A DNA stretch of 64,000 nt from Xylanibacter ruminicola (GTDB lineage: Bacteria; Bacteroidota; Bacteroidia; Bacteroidales; Bacteroidaceae). The position numbers and the translations under genes are program-made. Shown here piece by piece: positions 1-9,370 of this stretch; position 1 is the stretch's first letter; the number at the start of each line of letters is the position of its first letter. The stretch is from NCBI RefSeq assembly GCF_900107775.1, contig NZ_FNRF01000002.1, positions 499,129-563,128 on the forward strand, written 5' to 3'. The notes under the pieces are model-generated. The model was not told the DNA's origin, did no database searches, and worked only from the letters and a program-made list of their open reading frames with translations.

Positions 1-521
1 AAAATTGGGGGCAGCTCCTCCCATGTTTCGCTCAGCACCTTCTTGTAGGCATTCAGGTTCTGAAGCACCTTGCTGGCGCTCAGCTTGTCGGCCTTGGTAA
101 AAATAATGGCAAATGGCACGCTGCTGGTTCCCATCCACTCCATAAACTCCAGATCTATCTTCTGGGCCTCCAGGCGTATGTCAATCAGCAGAAATACATT
201 TACCAGCTGCTCGCGCTGCAGTATGTAGCCGTTAATCATCTGCTCCAGCTTCTGCACCTCTTTCTTCGAGCGCTTGGCAAAACCATAGCCGGGCAAATCT
301 ACCAGATACCACTCGTTATTAATTATAAAGTGGTTAATGAGCAGCGTTTTACCGGGAGTAGCACTGGTTTTTGCCAGATTCTTCTTGCCGGTAAGCATGT
401 TTATCAGGCTCGACTTACCCACGTTTGAACGACCAATAAAGGCGTATTCGGGTTTGGTATCCTTCGGACACATCGACTCCATCGGAGCGCTTAATGTAAA
501 TTCGGCTTTCTTAATTTCCAT
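1..521 (-). CDS. engB: Ribosome biogenesis GTP-binding protein EngB/YsxC (3' end cut by window edge)
   Basis: EngB is an essential small GTPase needed for maturation of the large ribosomal subunit. Translating the minus strand from the ATG at 519-521 gives a TRAFAC-type GTPase. The P-loop [10 protein letters not shown] is near residue 28, a switch region with TPGKT follows, then the G3 motif DLPGYG, and later the G4-like TKAD. About 173 codons are present, so only the last few tens of residues are missing. A promoter box TATCTTTG lies about 20 bp upstream of the start, which supports this ATG. The gene diverges from rho. Family assignment is firm. Confidence 0.95.
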   Translation of the reverse strand, partial: MEIKKAEFTLSAPMESMCPKDTKPEYAFIGRSNVGKSSLINMLTGKKNLAKTSATPGKTLLINHFIINNEWYLVDLPGYGFAKRSKKEVQKLEQMINGYILQREQLVNVFLLIDIRLEAQKIDLEFMEWMGTSSVPFAIIFTKADKLSASKVLQNLNAYKKVLSETWEELPPI

Positions 522-542
522 AAGTTATATCAATTTTGGGTG

Positions 543-550
543 CAAAGATA
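543..550 (-). promoter_or_regulatory. engB promoter, -7 box
   Basis: The forward strand reads CAAAGATA, so the minus strand has TATCTTTG, a match to the Bacteroidetes TAnnTTTG box. Transcription would begin close to 537, leaving a leader of roughly 15 nt before the engB ATG. Confidence 0.65.
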
Positions 551-588
551 CGAAAAGTCGAGAGCAATACAAAATTTTTTCGAAATTA

Positions 589-620
589 TTTGGTGGTTCA
601 CAAAAATATGCTTACCTTTG
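589..620 (+). promoter_or_regulatory. rho promoter (TTTG-N20-TACCTTTG)
   Basis: TTTG at 589-592 and TACCTTTG at 613-620 are separated by 20 nt, the normal Bacteroidetes spacing. This predicts an 80-85 nt 5' leader for rho. Autoregulation of rho through its leader is known in other bacteria; here it is only a possibility. Confidence 0.7.
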
Positions 621-708
621 CAACGATTTTTCTAATCAGTGCTTCCGTTCGTGAAGCATTTCCACAAAATCTTTTCAGAATCATAAATGTAATTTAAGTA
701 CATATTGT

Positions 709-2685
709 ATGTATACAAAAGAAGAATTAGAATCTATGGACATACCCCAGCTTGTGGGTATTGCCGACGAGCTTGGTATTAAGGTGTCGCCCGACGACCA
801 GCTTACTGACGTGGTGTATGCCATACTCGACAAGGCTGCCGAACAGAGCGCCTCTGCCGCCGACGACTCACCAAAGCGCAAGCGCACACGCATTGCCAAG
901 AAAGATACTAGCAAGGTTTATACTGTAAATGGCGAGGACGGCGAGAATCTCGACTCTAAGAGTAATCGCACCCGCAAAAAGGTTGAGCAGCCACAGCTGT
1001 TTGCCGATATGCCTGCTACCCCCGCTGCCGAGGAGGCTCCAGCCGAAGAAGCACCTAAACCTAAGAAGCGCGGCCGTAAGAGCAAGGCCGAGAAAGAGGC
1101 CATCGAGGCTGCTGCACGTGCTGCCATCGAGGCTGCCGCTGCTAAAGCCGCTGCCGAGGCCGAGGATTTTGTAGTGCCCGAAGCTGCCCAGTTTGCCGTT
1201 GGTGCCGATGATGCCGACGACGAGGTAGCACCTAATGCCATCGAGCAGCTACGCGAAAAAATGGCTGCCACTAAGGTTGCTGCCCCCGAGCCCGAGTATG
1301 AGCCCGCGGCCGAGACAGAGCAGGCACCCGAAGAGCAGGAGGCTGCCCCCGACCCCATGACCGATGAGGTTGACGAGAACGGTGTATGGATGGGCGACCC
1401 AGGCGATGGTACCGACTTTATTACCATTCTTGATATCCCCATCGAGGACCAGAGCGCTATACCTACACTCGATATGTTCGACCGTCCGGTAGTGCCCGTT
1501 GCTACTCCCGAGCAGCCCGTTCTTAATCGCAATGCCGTGCCCAGCTCACAGCCACGCTACGACTTTGCCGACTTGATTGATGCTAACGGCGTATTGGAGA
1601 TTCTTACCGATGGTTACGGATTCCTGCGTTCGAGCGATTATAACTATCTGTCGTCGCCCGACGATGTATATGTATCGCCCCAGCAGATTAAGCGCTATGG
1701 TTTGAAGACTGGCGACGTGGTAGAGTGCACCGTTCGTCCACCACACGAAGGCGAGAAGTTCTTTGCCATGACCGATGTTCGCAGTATTAACGGTCGCCAC
1801 CCAGATGAGGTTCGCAACCGTGTAGCCTTCGAGCACCTTACACCACTGTTCCCCGAGGAGAAGTTCACCCTTTGCGGCGATCGCGCCACTACCAACCCAT
1901 CGGTTCGTATTGTCGATCTCTTCTCGCCAATCGGTAAAGGTCAGCGTGCCCTGATTGTGGCTCAGCCTAAGACCGGTAAAACCGTGCTCATGAAGGATAT
2001 CGCCAATGCCATTGCCGCCAACCACCCCGAGGCTTATATCATGATGCTGCTCATCGACGAGCGCCCTGAGGAGGTTACCGACATGGCCCGCACCGTAAAT
2101 GCCGAGGTGATAGCCTCAACCTTCGACGAGCCTGCCGAGCGCCACGTAAAGATTGCCGGTATCGTGCTCGAAAAGGCCAAGCGTATGGTAGAGTGTGGTC
2201 ACGATGTAGTTATCTTCCTCGACTCAATCACCCGTCTGGCTCGTGCCTATAACACCGTAGCACCAACCTCAGGTAAAATCCTTACCGGTGGTGTGGATAG
2301 CAACGCCCTGCAGAAGCCAAAGCGTTTCTTCGGAGCCGCTCGTAACATCGAGGGTGGCGGTTCGCTCACCATCATTGCTACCGCTCTGGTTGATACCGGT
2401 TCTAAGATGGACGAGGTTATCTTCGAGGAGTTCAAGGGTACAGGTAACTCTGAAATCCAGCTTAACCGCTCGCTGGCCAACAAGCGCATCTTCCCAGCTA
2501 TCGATATCGTGCTGTCTTCAACACGCCGCGACGATCTGCTGCTTGATGATACCACACTTAACCGCATGTGGATTATGCGTAAGTTCATTGCCGATATGAA
2601 TCCTATCGAGGCCATGAGCACCGTTCGCGATCGCTTGGTAACCACCCGCACTAACGAGGAGTTCCTCCTGTCGATGAACGGATAA
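709..2685 (+). CDS. rho: Transcription termination factor Rho, with long acidic N-terminal insertion
   Basis: Rho is the hexameric RNA helicase that ends transcription at C-rich unstructured RNA. The protein has 658 residues against about 420 in E. coli. Residues 1-45 form the Rho N-terminal SAP-like domain. Residues about 50-270 are a low-complexity Ala/Glu/Lys/Pro stretch typical of Bacteroidetes Rho. The RNA-binding cold-shock-like domain follows (motif YGFLR), then the P-loop QPKTGKT, Walker B motif [15 protein letters not shown] and the Q/R-loop region near the C-terminus. The long insertion has been reported in Bacteroides thetaiotaomicron to drive phase separation of Rho. The next gene starts directly after the stop codon, so the two are probably co-transcribed. 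Confidence 0.98.
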   Translation: MYTKEELESMDIPQLVGIADELGIKVSPDDQLTDVVYAILDKAAEQSASAADDSPKRKRTRIAKKDTSKVYTVNGEDGENLDSKSNRTRKKVEQPQLFADMPATPAAEEAPAEEAPKPKKRGRKSKAEKEAIEAAARAAIEAAAAKAAAEAEDFVVPEAAQFAVGADDADDEVAPNAIEQLREKMAATKVAAPEPEYEPAAETEQAPEEQEAAPDPMTDEVDENGVWMGDPGDGTDFITILDIPIEDQSAIPTLDMFDRPVVPVATPEQPVLNRNAVPSSQPRYDFADLIDANGVLEILTDGYGFLRSSDYNYLSSPDDVYVSPQQIKRYGLKTGDVVECTVRPPHEGEKFFAMTDVRSINGRHPDEVRNRVAFEHLTPLFPEEKFTLCGDRATTNPSVRIVDLFSPIGKGQRALIVAQPKTGKTVLMKDIANAIAANHPEAYIMMLLIDERPEEVTDMARTVNAEVIASTFDEPAERHVKIAGIVLEKAKRMVECGHDVVIFLDSITRLARAYNTVAPTSGKILTGGVDSNALQKPKRFFGAARNIEGGGSLTIIATALVDTGSKMDEVIFEEFKGTGNSEIQLNRSLANKRIFPAIDIVLSSTRRDDLLLDDTTLNRMWIMRKFIADMNPIEAMSTVRDRLVTTRTNEEFLLSMNG

Positions 2686-3120
2686 ATGATGAAGAAGATT
2701 CTTTTCGTTTGTCACGGTAACATCTGCCGCAGTCCGATGGCAGAGTACGTGATGAAATACTTAGTAGAACAGGCGCAGCTGACCGATCAGTACATGATCG
2801 CGTCAGCTGCAACTTCTACCGAGGAGATTGGCAATCCCGTATATCCACCCGCACGCCGCAAGCTGGCCGAGCACGGCATCAGCTGCAACGGACACGCAGC
2901 CCGCCAGATGACCCGCGCCGACTATCAGCGTTACGACCTGCTGATAGGCATGGACTCAGCCAATCTTCGTAATATGACCCGTATAGCCGGTGGCGACCCC
3001 GAGGGAAAAATCCGCCCCCTACTCTACGATAAGGATGTTGCCGATCCATGGTACACCGGCAACTTCGAAGCCACCTGGCAAGACGTCCTCCGCGGCTGCC
3101 AAGCTTTACTCGAAGAATAA
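2686..3120 (+). CDS. Low-molecular-weight protein tyrosine phosphatase
   Basis: A 144-residue cytoplasmic phosphatase of the LMW-PTP family, which removes phosphate from tyrosine (sometimes arginine) residues. The catalytic P-loop CHGNICRS lies near residues 9-16 (CX5R pattern). The general-acid loop DPWYTGNF lies near the C-terminus. The length is typical. The start ATG abuts the rho stop; a second ATG three bases later (MKKILF) is equally possible. The genomic pairing with rho and the lack of capsule genes nearby give no substrate. The family call is firm and the physiological role unknown. Confidence 0.93.
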   Translation: MMKKILFVCHGNICRSPMAEYVMKYLVEQAQLTDQYMIASAATSTEEIGNPVYPPARRKLAEHGISCNGHAARQMTRADYQRYDLLIGMDSANLRNMTRIAGGDPEGKIRPLLYDKDVADPWYTGNFEATWQDVLRGCQALLEE

Positions 3121-3124
3121 TAAA

Positions 3125-3658
3125 TCACCAAACTAATTCGGAATTATAGTAGTACACTATCGATAGTCGGTAGCGTGCTTTGTTTTCTATAGCCTTACAG
3201 GTATGACAAGATTTTGCATCAAAATATTGTAGTTGCTTTGTAAACAAAAGATTACGTGTTGTTTCTCTTACCCAGAATGTGGCCTCGGTGTTGATATGCA
3301 TTGATATTGATTCGAACTGCTTTTTCAGTTCCGGGTTATTGCGTATAATACTTAAAACCTCTTCTACCTCGTTGGCTTTAGGAAAAGGGAAACTATAGTA
3401 GTGGGTGTCGTAGAACAGTTCTTCTGTGTCGTCTTTTACAAAAGGCTTACCACCCACAATATTTAAGTATCTTGCGGGTATTTTCCCCAAAACCTTTACT
3501 AATATGCCTCGTTGGTCGTTTGATGCTTCGCGAATACATATGTAGCGCGAAGAAACCAACTCCTTATATGCAGTCGTGCGATTTTTCTTCAGCATTTTGT
3601 CGATGCGCTGAAGAGTTACGATTTCGCCGGTTTCCCAGTTGGTTGTTGTAGGTCTCAT
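3125..3658 (-). CDS. Hypothetical protein, 177 aa
   Basis: I do not recognise this family. The protein has no signal peptide or membrane segment. It begins MRPTTTNWETGEIVTL and has a basic N-terminal third with a segment (LQRIDKMLKKNRTTAYKEL) that could be a helix-turn-helix-like region. The C-terminal part contains a CHTC pair and an aromatic tail. It has its own good promoter at 3821-3851 and a leader of about 155 nt. It converges on the phosphatase gene, with only 4 bp between the stops. It lies beside a restriction-like block and may be an accessory of it, but it has a separate promoter. Confidence 0.7.
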   Translation of the reverse strand: MRPTTTNWETGEIVTLQRIDKMLKKNRTTAYKELVSSRYICIREASNDQRGILVKVLGKIPARYLNIVGGKPFVKDDTEELFYDTHYYSFPFPKANEVEEVLSIIRNNPELKKQFESISMHINTEATFWVRETTRNLLFTKQLQYFDAKSCHTCKAIENKARYRLSIVYYYNSELVW

Positions 3659-3820
3659 ACGTATATTATGTAATTGTTAATAAACTCAACTTTATGCTGT
3701 CGCTCATTCTGGGAAGAAATAAGCGCAGCTCTACAATTATGAATTATGCTCTATTCTTTTCGAGGTTAAAGTCCGGTAGAAAATTTGAGCAATAATTTGT
3801 ATTCTTATATAAGTTCGCCG

Positions 3821-3851
3821 CAAAAGTACAAAAAAATAGCGAGACTCCAAA
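3821..3851 (-). promoter_or_regulatory. Promoter for the 177-aa gene
   Basis: On the minus strand TTTG (forward CAAA 3848-3851) and TACTTTTG (forward 3821-3828) are separated by exactly 19 nt, a near-ideal sigma-ABfr promoter. The upstream box sits in the loop of the terminator of the preceding operon, so the two signals are packed together. The resulting leader (3659-3815) shows no clear structure to me. Confidence 0.7.
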
Positions 3852-3860
3852 AGAATCCCG
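3830..3860 (-). terminator. Rho-independent terminator of the methyltransferase/nuclease block
   Basis: Read on the minus strand, CGGGATTC pairs with GAGTCTCG (two G-U pairs) around a TTTTG loop and is followed by CTATTTTTTTG. It is placed just after the last minus-strand reading frames of the 3886-7158 block. Confidence 0.6.
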
Positions 3861-3885
3861 TTATTTTTTTGCTATAAGTAATCTA

Positions 3886-3990
3886 TTAGGCAAGCTTGTT
3901 CCATTTTTGAGGGGCATAATCTTTGATAATATCAATAATCGTTTTTGCATTCGCCAGGATCCTATCAATGCATTCTTGTCTACTTATCAT
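3886..3990 (-). CDS. Possible small ORF, 34 aa
   Basis: An ATG at 3988-3990 opens a 34-codon frame ending at 3886. The peptide is MISRQECIDRILANAKTIID followed by a short basic end, and looks amphipathic and helical. It starts 12 bp after the GIY-YIG gene stop and ends before the terminator, so it is in the right place to be the last gene of that operon. It could also be a remnant. I know no family for it. Confidence 0.35.
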   Translation of the reverse strand: MISRQECIDRILANAKTIIDIIKDYAPQKWNKLA

Positions 3991-4002
3991 TCTAGGATAG
4001 AA

Positions 4003-4848
4003 TTATTCGCTGCGATATAATTCATCTAACGTCTGCCCTTTATCGTTTACCCAGTTTATCCATCCATTGCAACTACGACCACTACAATAACTAGCTGCTG
4101 TGCTAGGGCTTGAAACAACATAGTCGCGCTGCAATTCCCAGAATCCATCTTTAGTAGGTTTTGACATGGCTGCTATGATGGCATTGCGCTTTTCGCCATC
4201 TCTGTACGAAGGTACTGTACTTTGTGGAAGCAAACTACCTTTCAGTATTCGTATTGAGTGGTCGTTTTCATTAAATATGCCGTGAGCGTTGCACTCGCGT
4301 ACGGTAATATGAAACAGATTGTTACCAAGTATAGTGTTGCTTTTTTCCTGTTTCTCAAAGATAGGACACCCGATAAACGATGCCAATAGTCGTACATCAT
4401 CAAAGAACTCCTCCATAATGTCAATCTGATAGTTTGATAACGATATCTCCTTACCTGATTGCTCATTCATTACTCCATATTGGGCACAGTCAGTTGCAAG
4501 GTCGATGGCTCTACGCTCAAGGTACTGAACATCGGCTTTGTTAATGCTCTCATCCTTGGCTACAAACATCAGGCATTTGTTCCAAAACAGCTTGTGGCTT
4601 TTGTGATTGTTAATGCGTTTCACTCCGTTTGTGGTTTCGCCAATATATGCTTGAGCAGCCCCATTCTCATCCTCGCCTAATAGAATATACAGAGCTGGAC
4701 GTGAGCTTTCCTCTAATTGGCAAACCATGTCGAATTCAGACTTAGGAAATACAATCATCTCACAAATCTTATTGCTGATGAACACCGTGCGAATTCCGTT
4801 AGGATCGCCTGTGCGCAGATGCGTAGTTATAACTTTACCTCGTACCAT
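4003..4848 (-). CDS. GIY-YIG nuclease family protein with DUF4357 domain
   Basis: A 281-residue protein. Residues about 50-85 carry the GIY-YIG core as LYILLG followed by YIGETTN and an Arg/His-rich helix. The C-terminus (about residues 180-275) matches the DUF4357 pattern, including [20 protein letters not shown]. Proteins of this build occur in restriction-like loci, where the GIY-YIG domain is expected to cut DNA. The start lies inside the shifted tail of the upstream DUF262/HNH frame. With that frame repaired, the upstream gene would stop 11 bp before this ATG. It is the third gene after the methyltransferase in one minus-strand unit. Confidence 0.85.
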   Translation of the reverse strand: MVRGKVITTHLRTGDPNGIRTVFISNKICEMIVFPKSEFDMVCQLEESSRPALYILLGEDENGAAQAYIGETTNGVKRINNHKSHKLFWNKCLMFVAKDESINKADVQYLERRAIDLATDCAQYGVMNEQSGKEISLSNYQIDIMEEFFDDVRLLASFIGCPIFEKQEKSNTILGNNLFHITVRECNAHGIFNENDHSIRILKGSLLPQSTVPSYRDGEKRNAIIAAMSKPTKDGFWELQRDYVVSSPSTAASYCSGRSCNGWINWVNDKGQTLDELYRSE

Positions 4849-6031
4849 GTTTTGTATTATTATCTATTTCCTTTTGCTCTGTTATGAGTTTTGCAGAGCA
4901 TTTGACAGTTACTAATATCAGTAGCCCCACCTTACTCCATGCTGTCACATGGTCGGCATCCATGTCTTTCAAGTCCCAGATCTTGGTATGATTTGCATCG
5001 TGACCAATAGCACAAAGCGGACAGTTGCTCTCCCCTTTTTCTTTAGCAGCTTTCGTTTGCTGAGCATATACAGCTTTTTTCGTTGGTTCGTCGAATACTC
5101 GCACGTTCAGCAGTTTGGTGTTTTGGCAACCATCAAGCACATACTCATAGATTCCTTTCCTGTCTTTCACATAAAAACTCTCGTAGAGTTCCTTTACCTT
5201 TGCAGCAATCATAGTTGGATTGTAGGCGGTTTTATGGAAACGTTCATAAAGTTCGCCCCATTTCAAACCACACATTTCCTTTTCTGGAGTGAAATCGAAA
5301 ACGGATGTAATCCAGTCGATGACCGACGTAAAATAGGCTTTGAGCTCTATTATATTTGTGTCGTAACGATGAGCCGACATATAATCTTCTACGTTGCCAC
5401 GGCTCACCCATTCGAGTGCAGCTGCGAGATAGTCCTGGCGCTTGGCCGTGCCTGGAATAAAACAGCTCCATTTGTTAATGCTCGTATTATTAGAATTGCT
5501 AAATTCTTCCTTTGCCAAGGTTACAAACGGGCCCGAATAGACAGCGTTGAGTGTTTCTTGCGTGTTTAGCGGAATGCCTACAATGTTGATGGTTCGGAAC
5601 CAGTCTTTGATTTCCTTCTCCGTACCCTCGCACACATAGATTAGAAGTTTGGTATTCAAGAACTTCGTTTGTTCCTCTGGATTCAACGAAGTAAAGTACC
5701 AAGGCCGTCCGTCGGCATCTATCCAAGCAAACTTCTCTGTGATAAAACGGCCTAATGATGTAATGCGTTGCTGACCGTCAAGTACTTCGTAACGATCATC
5801 GCCTACTTTTGAGAAATATATCAACCCCAAGGGATATCCATTGCGTACTGACTGGATGACATCAACTTCTTTTTTGCCACCATTTTCTGCATAGAGGTAA
5901 TGGCGCTGAAACTCAGGCTGAATAGTCAGTCTGCCCGAAAGGCCATAAAGGCCCTTTCCTTCATATTCGTTGTACTGGAATCCTTTGCAAATGTCACCAA
6001 TGGTCCAATCTGTAATAAGTGTAGGTTTCAT
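4835..6031 (-). CDS. DUF262 protein with C-terminal HNH domain, frameshifted in the HNH
   Basis: Residues about 10-230 are a DUF262 (ParB/Srx-like NTPase) domain, with the typical FQRHYLY and [11 protein letters not shown] motifs. The C-terminal region begins an HNH nuclease: CPLC, then [10 protein letters not shown]. After that the frame runs into unrelated sequence ([11 protein letters not shown]...). Adding one G at about 4925-4931 restores [19 protein letters not shown] and a stop at 4860-4862, the expected end of an HNH fold. DUF262/HNH proteins resemble the GmrSD-type modification-dependent endonucleases. As read, the nuclease lacks its last HNH helix and is probably inactive, unless this is a sequencing error or a reversible phase switch. 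Confidence 0.85.
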   Translation of the reverse strand: MKPTLITDWTIGDICKGFQYNEYEGKGLYGLSGRLTIQPEFQRHYLYAENGGKKEVDVIQSVRNGYPLGLIYFSKVGDDRYEVLDGQQRITSLGRFITEKFAWIDADGRPWYFTSLNPEEQTKFLNTKLLIYVCEGTEKEIKDWFRTINIVGIPLNTQETLNAVYSGPFVTLAKEEFSNSNNTSINKWSCFIPGTAKRQDYLAAALEWVSRGNVEDYMSAHRYDTNIIELKAYFTSVIDWITSVFDFTPEKEMCGLKWGELYERFHKTAYNPTMIAAKVKELYESFYVKDRKGIYEYVLDGCQNTKLLNVRVFDEPTKKAVYAQQTKAAKEKGESNCPLCAIGHDANHTKIWDLKDMDADHVTAWSKVGLLILVTVKCSAKLITEQKEIDNNTKHGTR

Positions 6032-6036
6032 ATCTG

Positions 6037-7158
6037 TTATTGTTTTTTACGGATTAATATTCTTGAATAGGGACATGAAGGTTTGTTTGTTAGAGGGTCG
6101 GTAAAGGCCAAATCAGAACGTCCCCGATAATTTTTGGTAATACCAATTTCTTTAGCAAGGTCGCCTGCTCCAAGTCCGATAATCTCAAATTGTTCAGGAC
6201 AGTACTTTTCCAAAATGGAATCAGGGACTCCCATATCACCTTGATAATCGGAGGGAATACATTCTATTGAAGGAATGTCAATAGCATCATAGTTATCGTA
6301 GTGTACATATCCACGTTCCCTCAGTGTTTTATTTTTTCCGTAGCGAAGATTATCTTTCATCGTCATTAGTCTCAATGGTTCATGACGTCGGCCATGGTCA
6401 AGATTAGTAAACCATCTTACTCCATTCACCCTCCAAAGAAATTGTCCGTTTTGAAAAAAAGCGTTTTTCTGATTCGACATTTTGCTAGGGTCATATAAGG
6501 AGGCGTCAGCTATAAAGAATGCAGCTCCACCATTAAAATACGAACTTCCCAGCCACATCTTATTATCTCTAATCAGGGGAAAAATATCTTTATAATGTGT
6601 TGCATTGATATTCCCAATTATGAGATATTGTTTTCCTGCATCGACAATCCATGTCACAAACTCTCTAAACAGCGAGAATGGCGGATTTGTGACAATGATG
6701 TCCGCCTCATCTCTCAACTTGCAGACCTCTTTACTGCGGAAGTCACCATCTCCCTCAAGATAGTTCCACTCCAGGTCGTCAATATCTATTCGTCCATTCT
6801 GATTGGTATCATGCGTCAACTCGAATATTTTTCCCTTGATTCGAGTCTTGTCAATATCAAACATCGGGCTCTCTGTCTCAAAAAGCGATGGTTGATAGTT
6901 CTTATACTTCTTACTCTCCACAGCATAGCTGGTACTGATGAGTCGTTTCAACCCCAGCCGCTCAAAGTTCTGTGCAAAGAATCTTGTAAAGTTACTCCAT
7001 TCTGGATCATCGCAGGGCAGTAAGACAGTTTTGTTCCGAAATGTATCAGGATTGTATTCCAGATAGGCATTAATCTCCTTCTGAATATCCGCATACTGCG
7101 TGTAAAATTCATCATTTTTAGCAGCCTTGGCCGCTCCTAAATTACTATTGTTAGCCAT
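6037..7158 (-). CDS. Adenine-specific DNA methyltransferase, EcoRI family
   Basis: A 373-residue N6-adenine methyltransferase resembling the EcoRI methylase family. The start [20 protein letters not shown] with the NDEFYTQY motif is typical. The catalytic motif TNPPF is at residues about 157-161, and an early [11 protein letters not shown] segment is likely part of the SAM pocket. It is the first gene of a three-gene unit with the DUF262/HNH and GIY-YIG proteins (gaps of 5 and, after repair, 11 bp), which suggests a modification-linked nuclease system. No cognate EcoRI-type endonuclease is visible. The gene is preceded by an extraordinary structured leader (7213-7475). Confidence 0.9.
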   Translation of the reverse strand: MANNSNLGAAKAAKNDEFYTQYADIQKEINAYLEYNPDTFRNKTVLLPCDDPEWSNFTRFFAQNFERLGLKRLISTSYAVESKKYKNYQPSLFETESPMFDIDKTRIKGKIFELTHDTNQNGRIDIDDLEWNYLEGDGDFRSKEVCKLRDEADIIVTNPPFSLFREFVTWIVDAGKQYLIIGNINATHYKDIFPLIRDNKMWLGSSYFNGGAAFFIADASLYDPSKMSNQKNAFFQNGQFLWRVNGVRWFTNLDHGRRHEPLRLMTMKDNLRYGKNKTLRERGYVHYDNYDAIDIPSIECIPSDYQGDMGVPDSILEKYCPEQFEIIGLGAGDLAKEIGITKNYRGRSDLAFTDPLTNKPSCPYSRILIRKKQ

Positions 7159-7162
7159 TATC

Positions 7163-7206
7163 GATTGATAGTTTCTTAGTCATTACTGGCATCTGACTAT
7201 CAATCA
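7163..7206 (-). repeat. Inverted repeat next to the methyltransferase start
   Basis: On the minus strand GATTGA-A-TAGT pairs with ACTATCAATC, ten pairs with one bulged A, ending 4 bp before the ATG. The hairpin would sit over the ribosome-loading region and could control translation of the methyltransferase. An operator role is equally possible. Confidence 0.5.
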
Positions 7207-7212
7207 CTTTTG

Positions 7213-7475
7213 CGCATAAAGAAAGCGTGATGCTCCTTATGCGTTAAGCTGGGGTATGCCTAGGAATTGGGCCCCATCCTGCCATATAAGAATGCACCAC
7301 GCCTATTGCGTTGATGCATTGCTACAATTATGGCAGAATGTGAGCATAGATTCCTATACCCACAATCTCTATTACTTCAGAGCGTTTCTTATCCCAATTT
7401 GTTTCCTAGGCATATTGGCTTAACGCGAAATAATAGCAAATGCTTCTTTATTGGCCCGGTATTTCTCCTCCGAAC
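7213..7475 (-). ncRNA. Structured RNA (independent ncRNA or regulatory leader) upstream of the methyltransferase
   Basis: A strong minus-strand promoter (7482-7512) fires into about 260 nt without a convincing ORF but with nested complementarity. GCTTAACGC (7418-7426) pairs with GCGTTAAGC (7242-7250). TTCCTAGGCAT (7403-7413) pairs with ATGCCTAGGAA (7257-7267). CCCAATT (7393-7399) pairs with AATTGGG (7266-7272). TATGGCA (7329-7335) pairs with TGCCATA (7281-7287). An inner hairpin spans 7294-7319 with one mismatch. A further hairpin (CGCATAA 7214-7220 with TTATGCG 7238-7244) overlaps the outer stem, which implies alternative folds. The long bulged rod recalls 6S RNA, but I see no decisive signature. 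It could also be a riboregulator or a small inverted-repeat element. Confidence 0.6.
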
Positions 7476-7481
7476 CGATGG

Positions 7482-7512
7482 CAAAGGTAGTTATAATTTC
7501 TGTAACAACAAA
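7482..7512 (-). promoter_or_regulatory. Promoter for structured RNA and methyltransferase operon
   Basis: Forward CAAAGGTA (7482-7489) and CAAA (7509-7512) give, on the minus strand, TTTG-N19-TACCTTTG, a perfect match to the Bacteroidetes consensus with exact spacing. Transcription should start near 7475-7478. Confidence 0.75.
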
Positions 7513-7632
7513 ACTTTCAGCAAGTTTTTCACAAAAAAAGGCACAGGATTCCCCCTGTGTCTTCAAATTTAGCCACATTTAAACGAAAATTACCATAAAT
7601 ATCGATACTCCAATGAAAAAAGTGAAATAAAA

Positions 7633-7664
7633 TTTGTTTTGTTGCGTTTTTTTGTGTAATTTTG
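7633..7664 (+). promoter_or_regulatory. Promoter for the ImmA/IrrE gene
   Basis: TTTG (7633-7636), 20 nt, TAATTTTG (7657-7664). Transcription would start around 7669-7672, so translation must begin downstream, which decides the start codon of the next gene. The 170 bp between the two divergent promoters hold nothing else that I can see. Confidence 0.65.
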
Positions 7665-7722
7665 TAGCCAAAATTATTTGGAAAGCATACAATATGCCAA
7701 CCAACATAAATCAATAACAAAT

Positions 7723-9336
7723 ATGACTATAAATGATTATAGAAATTGCTTCGAACAGGGGCAAATAGATGAGGATTGGATTTGGAAAATAAAAAACAGA
7801 ATAGGTCCTTGGGTAGCTCAGAAAAAAAACACTGGGCTTTGGGATTGTGTGAATATATACAGCCAATACATATGTGTATTAAAAAAGAGGCTTACACGAA
7901 AAGAGTTCGCTGGACTCATTGTATGTATTCATCCAAAGGAGTTTAGTAAGCATAAAACGCAAACCCAACTTAAGAATAGTATGGACCATTGTCTGTTGAA
8001 TCTGAAGTTAGATAAAATAAGTACCTATTCAGAAGATAGTGACAACGGAAAGATTGTAAAAGAATTAGAACAGTTATTCGATGAACCGATACCAGATAGC
8101 GAACCTGAGGCTTGCCCCGACACGGTAGAATCTCGTATGCAGGAGTTTGTCGAAAAAAGAGTGGCCACAGATCAGTACGCCAAAATATGCTATGGCAAGT
8201 CGTACAGTGGGTACCAATCTTCATTATCTATAGAAACATACGCATCAGAACAGTTTAAAGAAAAGGAAAAACCTTCTCGCATTATGATTATTGAATGCAT
8301 TGAAGGAAAGATAACAGAACTGGATATCACATCAAAGGCGGGGCAATTTCTAACAGACAAGAAAATAAAAGTAGTCATCGCCTCTACTTCTGGATTCAAT
8401 GAGCGCATCAAGAGTGTCGCTGAAGTACGGGATGTGCAGCTGATTCGCGTGAATCCTAAACATGAAGTTTCTGATAATGACATTCTCACGCCAAGAATGG
8501 AATGTGGCAGCTCTGTTCGCAAATACGAACAAGACATGCTAAGCGGCAGAGTCCCCATGACAGTACCTTTAGTTATACAAGATGGAAGTTACACGACCAC
8601 CTCATTAACGGATTTTCTACAAAGAAACGGTATTCCTGTCAATAACCCTGGTTATGTATACGCACCAGTATTAACTCATGAATTGATTGAGGATGTAGTT
8701 TCACAGATTATTGCAAACGATGTTATAAAATATAAAGCGATGCTGGAACGCTGCGACGTAAACAGCAAGATTCCTTTTTGCATCTTTGATCCTTATAAAT
8801 ATGCAGAACAAGACAAACTGATAGTGACGCATACAGATTTGTCAAAACAGCGCCAACTTGGCCAAATTAATATGCACACGAAACAAATAAAACTTAGCAA
8901 CAAACACAAGAAAGGCGAACCACGCGATCGTTTCTCAATGGCGCATGAATACGGTCATCACAAACTCCATTCTGACCCAAGATTCCGTGAATTTTTGGAG
9001 CGTGATGCCAAACTTGCAGGTGAGGCATGCAGCGACATTTGGGAAAAACACTGGCTCGAAGTACAAGCCGACTATTTTGCATCATGTATGCTTATACCTC
9101 GCGAGATAGTTACTTTGCTATACAACCTATATTGGCATAAATGGTTCAATCGACAAGAGGTAGAGCCCATGCAAGTTAGTAGTAAACCCTATTGGGATAA
9201 GGATTTTCAAAATGTAGTGGCTCCTGTAGCACGCCATATGGGTGTCTCGCTTGAGGCTTTGAAAATCAGGCTCGTAAATCTCGGTTTGTTGATTGACACT
9301 ACAATTTCAAAGAATGATATAAAAAAAGCGATTTAG
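7723..9336 (+). CDS. ImmA/IrrE family metallo-endopeptidase with long N-terminal region
   Basis: A 537-residue protein. The C-terminal third carries the zinc-protease motif HEYGH (residues about 408-412) within MAHEYGHHKLH, and a third-ligand segment EVQADYFASCMLIP. This is the ImmA/IrrE fold that cleaves repressors in mobile elements and stress responses. The middle (about residues 165-250) has a beta-rich pattern ending in a KVVIASTSGF...VQLIRVNP-like stretch that resembles a restriction-endonuclease-like fold; this is tentative. An in-frame TTG at 7678 is too close to the promoter, so the ATG at 7723 is chosen. It is divergent from the methyltransferase block and may be its regulator or an independent defence gene. 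Confidence 0.85.
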   Translation: MTINDYRNCFEQGQIDEDWIWKIKNRIGPWVAQKKNTGLWDCVNIYSQYICVLKKRLTRKEFAGLIVCIHPKEFSKHKTQTQLKNSMDHCLLNLKLDKISTYSEDSDNGKIVKELEQLFDEPIPDSEPEACPDTVESRMQEFVEKRVATDQYAKICYGKSYSGYQSSLSIETYASEQFKEKEKPSRIMIIECIEGKITELDITSKAGQFLTDKKIKVVIASTSGFNERIKSVAEVRDVQLIRVNPKHEVSDNDILTPRMECGSSVRKYEQDMLSGRVPMTVPLVIQDGSYTTTSLTDFLQRNGIPVNNPGYVYAPVLTHELIEDVVSQIIANDVIKYKAMLERCDVNSKIPFCIFDPYKYAEQDKLIVTHTDLSKQRQLGQINMHTKQIKLSNKHKKGEPRDRFSMAHEYGHHKLHSDPRFREFLERDAKLAGEACSDIWEKHWLEVQADYFASCMLIPREIVTLLYNLYWHKWFNRQEVEPMQVSSKPYWDKDFQNVVAPVARHMGVSLEALKIRLVNLGLLIDTTISKNDIKKAI

Positions 9337-9370
9337 TCACAACTTGATTACAATTTGCCATTACAATTCT

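Noticed and set aside
918..1532. 204-aa minus-strand ORF inside rho
   Set aside because: Ala/Ser-rich mirror of the low-complexity rho segment, with no promoter or family.
4949..5569. 206-aa plus-strand ORF within the DUF262 gene
   Set aside because: Antisense shadow of a clear protein family.
7213..7475. Retron msr-msd region or HEARO/OMEGA RNA
   Set aside because: No reverse transcriptase or IscB/TnpB gene is nearby.
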